A stretch of DNA of 64,000 nucleotides, from NCBI GenBank assembly GCA_021432635.1, contig MU270022.1:1178001-1242000 (forward strand), in the 5' to 3' direction. Below, piece after piece: positions 56,227 through 64,000 of this stretch (position 1 is its first letter; every line of letters begins with the position of its first letter). Source of the stretch: Thozetella sp. PMI_491 (taxonomy: Eukaryota; Ascomycota; Sordariomycetes; Chaetosphaeriales; Chaetosphaeriaceae). The notes under the pieces are model-generated. The model was not told the DNA's origin. It made no database searches and saw only the letters and a list, made by a program, of their open reading frames with translations. Both the position numbers and the translations under genes were made by a program.

Positions 56227-58208
56227 ATGGCTTCCAATATGCCCAACGCCCTGCTCGCCGCAGCCACCTACACTGGCCAGGCGCTCATGCTGCTGGTGCG
56301 AAACCCCAGCCCCTCCCCGGCCCCTCCAGCGCCTTTCAGGCCAACTTTCTAGGCCCTTTGACCTGGCTGACGCCCTGCTCTAGGCCGCCCTCGCCGTTAC
56401 TTACAGGCTTACCTTCCACCCTCTACGCAGCTACCCTGGCCCCTTAGCTGCTAAGTTTACCAGTGCCTATGGCGCATGGTTTGTGTGGCGCCAGAACTTC
56501 CATCTCAAGTCGGTGCAGCTCCACGAGAAATATGGTGAGTCCGAGGCCAGCTCCCTTCCCACCGCCAATAGAGTTGGTGCTCTACAGCACGTCATGTGAC
56601 AAGAACCTGACATCCACTGCCCTCCTTCCGCTGTTATTGCCACTATCAGGCGTCGCACATAACGGATGGAATGACTGACTGCAGGTGGCCAGGCCCGGTT
56701 GTGCGTGTCGCACCGAATCGCCTTGTCTTCAACAGCACGGCGGCGCTGAGAGGTGAGTCTTCCTTGTCGTCCTCCTGTCTCACGAGCGCTGACACCAATA
56801 TGCCAAGATATCTACGGCAACCCACAAGTGAGGAAAGGCCAGGCATACGTCCAGCTGCGCCATGGCAAGGATGCGCCGGCCAACTTGTTAAACACGCTCG
56901 ACAAGGAAGAGCACCGCAAGAAGCGCCGCATCATCGGCCCAGTCGTCTCGGAACGCTCGATGCGCATCTTCGAGCCCGACATGTCGCACCAGGTCAACGT
57001 GTTTCTAGGCGAGCTGCTGCGATCGAGCCAGACGGCTGAGGCTGTCAACATGACGCCTCGCTGCGAGCGGCTCGGCGTTGACGTCGTCGGCCAGCTCGCC
57101 TTTGGCTATCCTCTCAACACGCAGGTCGAGCCCGCCCACCGCGCCGTTGTCGAAGGCATCAAGGCCCTCAGCGGCCGGAGCTCCATGTACTTCTTCTGGA
57201 GAAGGATGCCCTTCTCCGAGCGCTTATTCGACTTGGTCCAGGGCAGGCACGACCTCATGGGCTTCTACGGGTCAGTTCAGACCATGATCGGGGCGCGCAT
57301 GGCCCTCCCCAGAGACGCGAAGCACGACTTCTACGCGCTCGCATCCGAGGGCATCGGAACCGGCGAGCCGGGCCTGATCAGCAAGGACCTCTGGGCCGAG
57401 GCCATCTTCTTCGTTGCAGCCGGTAACCTGCCCCAATTTATACTGAGTGCTTGGCGCCTCTCCGCTAACGTGTTTCGTTTCGGCCCCAGGCGGAAGCACA
57501 ACTGCCACGGCAATGAGCGGTGCCTTCTTTTATCTTTCACGTAATCCAGACGCATATGCCCGCCTTGCATCCGAGATTAGGACGACCTTCTCGTCGGGCA
57601 AGGACATCAACCAGGGTCCACAGCTATCCGGCTGTAAATACCTGCGCGCCGTCATTGACGAGACTATGCGTATGTCACCATCCACCCTGGCTCCGGCTTG
57701 GCGCGAGCAGGAACCGGCGTCCATCGCTGCCGGCGAGCTTCTCATCGTCGATGGCCGTGTCATCCCGCCGGGGGTTCAGGTCGCCGTGAGCCAGTACACT
57801 TTGCAGCACAACGCAGCCTACTTTAAAGATCCCTATGTATTTAAGCCTGAGCGCTGGCTGCCAGAGGATGGCACCGCCGAGACACAAGAGCAGGAGGATG
57901 TGCGGGCCGAGCTGCGCCGCTCCTTCGCTCCCTTCTCGATCGGAGACCGGTCTTGTGCTGGCAAGCCCATGGCGTATTTGGAGATGGGCCTAACGATTGC
58001 TCGAACCTTATGGTACTTCGACTTTGAGAAGATGCCCTCCGACGCCGGCCAGCTCGGCGAAGGATGGCCGGGAAGGACAGATGGACGAGGCAGGCTTGAA
58101 GAGTTCCAGCTGTATGATAGCATCGTCGTGGGGCATGACGGCCCAAACCTGCTCTTCACCCCTCGAGGAGATTACTGGAGGGAGTTGGAGAGTAGCGAGA
58201 AAGCCTGA
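56227..58208 (+). CDS. Cytochrome P450, second polyketide-cluster member
   Basis: Begins MASNMPNALLAAATYTGQAL; the rest of the anchor continues after the first intron (56296-56383) as AALAVTYRLTFHPLRSYPGP. GPVVRVAPN and HRKKRRIIGPVVSE match CYP substrate-access and helix C positions. The I-helix is FVAAGGSTTATA, with Ser where an acidic residue is usual. ExxR lies in IDETMRMSPST, followed by FKPERW and the heme loop FSIGDRSCAGK. At least five introns, one splitting the I-helix motif (57421-57489). It ends GDYWRELESSEKA. Probably an oxidative tailoring enzyme of the adjacent cluster, though it is 2.4 kb from the next gene and could be independent. Confidence 0.85.
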
Positions 58209-58977
58209 TAGCAGCCTCAAACAACGCCTCCTTCGTCAACGGTTACCAAGCCCTTCGAGGATAGCCCTAGTTGAACTTGTCTAAAAGCAAAGACCATCCG
58301 CACATCCTGTCATTATAATCCATTCTATGCCCATGACAGACTCACATGAAGATGCGGCCCGAGTTACTCAGCCTCTCTGTGTCGCATGTCCTGGCCGTGT
58401 GATTGCTAGTATTGTTGCGCCCTTGTTCGTGAATTCATTATCGTCTCATCGTAACAATGAAGCAGGAGGGAACAGTGGCGCATATCTTGCTAGACGATTT
58501 TGATACTATAATTCTCGACGGCTACGTTTGTAAATCGACTCACCGCGGTGAACTCGGAGCGAATGCACGAAAAATGCATAGCACTCAGTCGTCATCGAGT
58601 TGAAAGAGTATATGTGATTGGCAAGAGGAACACACCAGTCAGTGATGAAAATTACCTATCTTGCCATAAGCTTGTCCTTGAATTCACAGCTAGGCATCTT
58701 CACCATTCAGATACTCAGTGCTGCCTTCTGAAACCGGCCGGATGCTTGAGATACTAAGTTCAAGTAGATATAGCTTCTAATCAAGGGTGCAATGGAGTAG
58801 CTGCGATTTGCGGGTAGACTAATGGTCTGCTATGATACTGGAAGAGTTCCTAGTATGGTCAAATTTGACATTGGACCCGACGGTTCGGTACTTTATTTGT
58901 GTTATCGTCATTGTTCAACTGGCCAAGGCTCTGCTGTCCCTTTTGGCCAAGATAATGGGTAATACTATGCCATGCAG
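58209..58977. other. Intergenic region, no gene seen
   Basis: 769 bp. The open frame at 58832-59083 may cover the lost N-terminus of the pseudogene that follows, but it shows no domain. Confidence 0.35.
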
Positions 58978-59640
58978 GCACTGGGCCCAGTGCCTCGGAA
59001 ATCGACAATTTGCGGGATCCCAAGGTAAACTTTCTGGTGTGGCCTTGCGATCACGATCCTTTCGGGAGTGGTCGTCGGGCTAGCGGTCGGACTAGGCGTC
59101 GGACTCGATGTCAATCACACAAAAGGCGTCGACGCAGGTCAGCTTCGCGCCTCTCTGTCGATATCGGGCAAACCCTGACATTCCATTGGGACAGGGGTCT
59201 CATCTGGCACAAGCTCGACGCCTATCGGGGCAGGCACGAGCTCACCACCTACTACTGCGACATCGAGATCAACATCAGGCTCGAGCAGCATCTCATCAAC
59301 AACCTCGCGCACATCGTCGGCAACTAGCACAAGTACCCCACTCTCGGCACCATCATGTCCCAGCGACCACGGGACGACGATCAGCGATAGCCTCGGCCCA
59401 CGGAAATTCATGATCTTGTGCGACTCGGATTGGGGCGGCAGCACCAAGGAAACCCTCTCCTCGGTCGTACTGCAGTCCTTCGACCAATGTGTCGCGCTAT
59501 GCAATACCATGAACTAATTCCAGAGCCGCACCGATGTCGGCTGTACTTACAATCTTGCGGGAACAGGATCCCAGACGCCTGGCACGTCCTGGTGTCTTGG
59601 GGGCACCAATGTTGGGAATATTGTTGCATCGCCGATCTAG
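58978..59640 (+). pseudogene. Broken membrane-anchored Ser/Thr-rich surface protein with Cys-rich domain
   Basis: A frame with the juxtamembrane motif ALGPVPRKSTICGIPR is stopped by TAA at 59026-59028. It then continues in the same frame as TFWCGLAITILSGVVVGLAV, a Gly/Val membrane helix. An intron near 59138-59192 leads to a Ser/Thr-rich stalk (SGTSSTPIGAGTSSPPTTAT) and a Cys-rich domain (ILCDSDWGGSTKE, QSFDQCVALCNTMN). There a second TAA (59515-59517) interrupts before SRTDVGCTYNLAGTGSQTP and GTSWCLGGTN. Ends at a third, natural stop. Intact homologues would be type II membrane proteins facing outward. I describe the breaks only. One nonsense change could be C to T (as by RIP), which I cannot prove. 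Confidence 0.65.
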
Positions 59641-61470
59641 GATCCAGCCGGGCAGATGAACGAAACCAGTTTAACAGCCTCGATAAAAGCTCGATCTAAT
59701 TACCCACCATGTTAGCGGAGCCGTGCGTGTGGACGTACATCGCCAACTGGCCCGAAGGTCTCTGTTAAGACTATGCAGTCTCCATCCTAGACATCGGTAT
59801 CGATCTCGGTAGTACGTCTACCGTTAGCCTACAGCTAGCATTCAGAACGCCCCGGTTGGCCTCAGATGGATCTGCACGGAGGGCGGCGAGTAACCCCTCG
59901 ATCCGAAGTTCTGAGCGCGCTGTTAAGCAATATATAGTGGAACACGTTAGCTAGATCAGCCATTGAGCTTCAGTCTCCGTCTAATAGCCCACGAAGGTTA
60001 CAAAATAGGGCGTGGAGTGAAATATATTTCTGTGTAATACCCGTAGTAGTTCTCCTTCGTGGCATAGTCGGCCACAAGTGTCGGAGCTGTCTGCGTAGTG
60101 GGGATGTTGTGTAGCTGGCTGAACATGTCTGGCCGCCTTCCAATTTCCCCTTGGCTCTCCACTACACAGCCCTAGCCTTGATATATGCCAGATAGGGCAT
60201 ATATGCTTCAAATATCTTGGAGGTAGCTTCTTGGTCGTCCGCAGAGCCAGATTGGTGTTCCCTATTCAGTTCTTAAAGGGTCCAAGTCTTCTCTCTCGCT
60301 ATATGCTTGACTATCCATTTCTTCGAGTGCCTCCTCTTTATCCTGATCGGGAAGCAATGTTATAGTGCGTTCTACGAGATGTTGAGCTAGTAAGCAGAGG
60401 GGTATAAATGGGCGACAGTAGTGCAACGAGAGGAGTATGGCTAAGTCGGCCCAGTTTTCGTGTATCCCATTCTGGTCTAACAAGTCTGTGTAGGTAAGTA
60501 ACGTGTTTTTTGTATAGGCGGCTTTCTCCAAAACGTGGCGACCAAAGGCCCTTTTGTGCTCGGTATCAGCACGATATTGCGACGAAGAAAAGCAGTAGAT
60601 ACGGGAGCTCGTAATCTGACAATCGGAACTTACCCATGTTAGGCACCGACTACATTATAAGTATAGAGTGAGGTGCTTTAAAAATACTTAGTGATCGTGC
60701 TCTCTTATGCCTGGCTTAGCTGTCGTCCTTGAGGACGTCAGATCAGCGTTTTTAAAAGCCTTCGTTGCCCTTCTAGTAGAAATCATGGTCTAAATAAATA
60801 GACCTCAAAGATGGTGATTGAAAAAAATTTGCGGCAATAGCGTTCTTCTATAGGGTTATAAGTGGGTGATAAATCGTATGTCTAACTATAAGAGGTAAAA
60901 GGTCGACAAAACACGACAGTATGGGTTGTCAATTTGCAAGCCTTACAAGCCCTCATCTCACACGGGCGCTGTGACCAGCTTTCACCTTCTCTAAGTCCGC
61001 CTTTGGCTCCATCGGCGCTGGGGAAGATCGGTGCCCAAATACCCCCCCTTTTCCCGCACGGCGGGATTGGCAAACTGCCTGCCACCATCTCCGTAGCCAC
61101 AGTACTCAACACGAAAGGATGGAGACACGCGGACCGGAGTTGCAAAGGAGATCTCCGAATCCCACACATCAGCGGCCGCCCTAGCGAACGCGCTGCGTTG
61201 CATCAAGGAAATACGAGGTTAGCCAAAAACATCATTCTAGAGATGGAGGAAGGTCGACCGCCGATTCAGCCAGTATTTGCGCCTGATTGATCAGTGCTTG
61301 AGTTCTAAAATACCACTCATAAGGCTGCAGAATCACTTGCAAACAATGTGTATTGTTTCTTGTTCCGGCTATTCTTGACCGACGCCTGTTTAACCTCTGC
61401 TAGTTATATCTAATTCTTATGCTCTCTCTCTAGCTATAGCATCATCATTCCCAACAACGTCACCGCGGAT
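59641..61470. other. Gene-poor stretch
   Basis: 1.8 kb. An A/T-rich part (60200-60900) contains an 89-aa minus-strand open frame (60262-60531; starts MEKAAYTKNTLL) with an acidic tail and no family I recognise. It may be mobile-element debris. The right end is the promoter of the MFS gene. Confidence 0.4.
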
Positions 61471-63428
61471 ATGGAATCCTCTAAGGAAGAAAGCCCGCAA
61501 GAGACGAGCTTGGAGTCTGGCCAGCCCCCATTGACGACAGCTAAGGCCAACAGCAGTGCAACATCCCAGAGCAGGTCGCGTACAGATGTTCCCGGTCCAG
61601 CTCTTATCCATGGTGCACCATTCTATATCATGGTCATCTCTATCCTGATGGCTTTGGTACTTATGTCGCTAGGAGCCACAATGCTAGGGACTGTGAGATG
61701 CCGGTTCTCCCCATGATCACTGGAACCTTCAGCTAACACCTATAGGCCATACCTGCTATCACAGACGAGTTCCATACGGTCGAAGATGTAGGCTGGTACG
61801 CTGCAGCGTACCTTATCTCCCAGTCTGTCGCCCTCACATCTTTATGTTGCATTTGTTCCATGAGCGGTAGCTAATGTTAAGCCTTTGCCAGATGCGGATT
61901 GGCACCGCTCGCGGGAGCTCTGTACAGAATGTTCCATCTGAAGACCGTCTTCCTCGCTTTCGTATCCCTCTTCGGGATCGGTTCGCTGGTAACCGCTACC
62001 GCAACATCCTCTACGGCCCTCGTGCTTGGACGGACGATTTCGGGTCTGGGTGCGGCCGGCATCGTCACTGGCTCAACTACCATCATCGCTGCCACTGTTC
62101 CTCTGAGTAGACGGACGTTTGTTATTGGGATCTGTATGGGCTGCATATCTCTTGGCCAAGTTTGTGGGCCTCTCATTGGTGGCGTCTTTGTCACCTACGT
62201 GAGCTGGAGGTGGTCCTTCTACCTGTGAGTAGCTCTCCAATACACCCGAGCGAAGGCACCCGGGAGATGCCCAGAGACTAAAGATATTAGAACTGTGATA
62301 CTCAGCGGCCTTGTTGTTGCTTTCTTCGGACTCTTGGTCCGGCTCCCCGTGACCTATCTCGTCAAGTCCGACCTCAGCTTCTTCCAGAAGATCATGTCGA
62401 TCGACCTGATCGGCTTCTTTATATTCGTTGCTGCCTGCGTCAGCTTGCTTCTGGGGTTCGAATATGGCGGCCAAAGGTCATACGGCTGGAACTCACCGAT
62501 CACTATCGCGTGTCTCTGCGTGGGTTCCGTGGGGCTCATCGTGCTCGTCGGGTGGTTCGCCTTCAAGGGCGACAGAGCTCTCATCCCGCCGAGAGTGTTG
62601 GGGAATCGCATCAACATGGCGATCGGATTGACCACTTTCCTCCAAGGCGGCGGGGTATTTCTAGGTACTTACTGGCTGCCCGTGTGGTTCCAAGGGGTGA
62701 AGGAAGCATCAGCGATGGCAAGTGGTGTCATGGTTCTCCCCACCATCGTCTCGCAGTTCATCGCCTCGGTGGCATGCGGGGCGTTGGTACAGAAGACGGG
62801 CTATTATCTCCCCGAAGTCGTCGTCGGAAACGCTATGGTGGCCGCTGGAGCAACTCTGATGACGATGATGACGCCCGACACAACCGAAGGAATGTGGATC
62901 GGCTTCCAAATTTTAGTTGGTGCCGGTCGTGGACTAGTTATGCAGCTGGTGAGCGAGGCATCCTTGTCCATGTATACACCTTCCCTGCCGCTGACAGTTA
63001 TGGGCTTTGTCGTTTAGCTTGTGACGGCCATCCAAACCAATCTTCCTCCCGAGGATGCTTCTCTGGGTGCGAGCTTTGTCACATTTGCGCAGTACTTCTC
63101 TGGGGCCATCTTCCTGGCGGTGGCTGAGACTGTGTTTACATCTTCTCTCGGCCCTGCTTTGCAGGAACATGCGCCAGGCGTCAATCCCGCGGCCGTAATC
63201 GACGCTGGCTTTACGAATTTCAAGAACTCGGTCCCAGCTTCGGAGCTCCCGGGAGTTCTCCAGGCTTACAACGACTCCATCAATCACGTATTTGTAGGTT
63301 CAGCTCAGGAGACCAGCAGACGCGCTGCTAATTCTATTTTCTAGATTATCCAGCTCGCCTGCAGTGCTGCCGCCCTCTTGTCTGGTCTCTTCGTGGGATG
63401 GAGAAAGGTCACATCAAAAAAAGGCTGA
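61471..63428 (+). CDS. MFS transporter, DHA14/DHA2-like
   Basis: Polar N-terminus (MESSKEESPQETSLESGQPP) then TM1 (PFYIMVISILMALVLMSLGA). After an intron comes TAIPAITDEFHTVEDVGWYA, the D-x-x-W motif typical of the 14-TM drug:H+ antiporters. Then AYLISQCGLAPLAGALYRMF, the TM4 segment ATSSTALVLGRTISGLGAAG, motif C in SLGQVCGPLIGGVFVTYVSW and RW at the loop, a long TM7-TM14 half (for example GFFIFVAACVSLLLGFEYGG, LPTIVSQFIASVACGALVQ) and a C-terminal AIQTNLPPEDASLGASFVTF. Introns include one with a weak GTCTGT donor near 61832. It is a likely exporter of a small lipophilic product. About 3.3 kb from the second P450, so it could be part of the polyketide cluster or independent. Confidence 0.88.
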
Positions 63429-64000
63429 ACGAGAAAGTGGCGGGGGAAAGGCTTTGAGAGATGCTAGCTGGGTCCACGATACGCCCGGCAGAGTGAGCCC
63501 CCTAGGTCCAAATAATTCCCCTCCCGTTCTGGTGGAGTTAAAGACCGACGCGACGCGGCTCTTTCAGAACTGCGGGGTCCCCGCTATAGAAATTCTTCGC
63601 CCCAAACACGTGGGATACCCAACGTCCAAGTTCCGTGCCCGAGTGATAAAGGACAAGCCATTGCTCTTGACACGGCCATCTTGCCAGCCATTGCCACGCT
63701 TTCTACCTTGTTATTGTTCTCCACGGCTAATGCCCCTGTCACGCGAAGAGCCGTGCTCTTACTGCCCCACTATATCCCCCCACCGGCTATGGAGCTTTCG
63801 GGAGACGGATGCTGGCCGTCGGCTGTCGAAAGCCGTACTCTGTGGCACTGGTTAGGTCGAGAATCGGATGGCCCGATCCGACCACGAAGCCGCTCTATTG
63901 CTTTTATCAATTAATAGCTTCACAATGTCTCTGTGGAGTGCACGCCTTTTAATAGTACCCTGAACATTCTTGCTAGGGGCTTAGCATACCCTCTGTGAGT
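63429..64000. other. 3' flank, no gene seen
   Basis: 572 bp to the window end. Overlapping open frames around 63364-63914 continue past the MFS stop and lack motifs. No support for a gene. Confidence 0.4.

Noticed and set aside
60262-60531. 89-aa minus-strand open frame as a gene.
   Set aside because: No recognisable family, isolated in A/T-rich sequence; kept only as a remark in the intergenic entry.
1-64000. CRISPR array, bacterial operons or phage features.
   Set aside because: Introns in nearly all genes and fungal families throughout; no regularly spaced repeats.

Overview
The window looks like a chromosomal segment of a filamentous ascomycete (Pezizomycotina). The support is short introns of about 50-80 nt (nearly all GT-AG with CTAAC/CTGAC-type branch sites), a Zn2Cys6 regulator, UstYa/DUF3328 proteins, a fungal highly reducing polyketide synthase (HR-PKS), several class II P450s, a CTR copper transporter and a rhodopsin-domain membrane protein. 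I cannot name the species. All gene models were spliced by eye. Where I summed the exons, the totals were divisible by three.

Left part (1-9.7 kb): a compact set that reads as aromatic-compound catabolism. It holds a truncated FAD salicylate-hydroxylase-type monooxygenase, a Zn2Cys6 regulator, a SnoaL-like small protein, an alpha/beta hydrolase of enol-lactonase type, a CaiB-type CoA-transferase and an intradiol ring-cleavage dioxygenase. Inferred order of action: hydroxylation, ring cleavage, lactone hydrolysis, CoA activation. A secreted threonine-rich protein follows at 10.2-11.3 kb.

12.5-18.4 kb: the most novel-looking part. Two UstYa-family oxidases (253 and 264 aa, both with two HxxHC motifs) flank a 105-aa ORF. 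That ORF has an N-terminal hydrophobic segment, one Kex2-type KR site and an aromatic C-terminus containing DYVFYEDYTG. A P450 lies beside them. This is the layout of a dikaritin-type fungal RiPP locus, but with a single core instead of the usual repeats.

21-24.3 kb: a ferric/cupric reductase and a Met-rich CTR copper transporter, convergent, forming a reductive metal-uptake pair. 26.7-35.6 kb: a Gfo/Idh/MocA oxidoreductase, a P450 with an unusual N-terminal extension opposite a cytochrome b5-b5 reductase fusion, and a fusion of 3-hydroxyacyl-CoA dehydrogenase with a YWTD beta-propeller.

36.3-58.2 kb: a polyketide cluster. It contains a P450, an HR-PKS (KS-AT-DH-MT-ER-KR-ACP, no release domain), a LovG-like serine hydrolase that probably releases the product, an MFS exporter, a rhodopsin-domain membrane protein and a second P450. 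The right end has a pseudogene of a membrane-anchored cysteine-rich surface protein (two in-frame TAA codons) and another MFS transporter. Long stretches at 18.4-21.2, 24.3-26.7, 53.8-56.2 and 59.6-61.5 kb hold no recognisable gene; some contain repeat relics.
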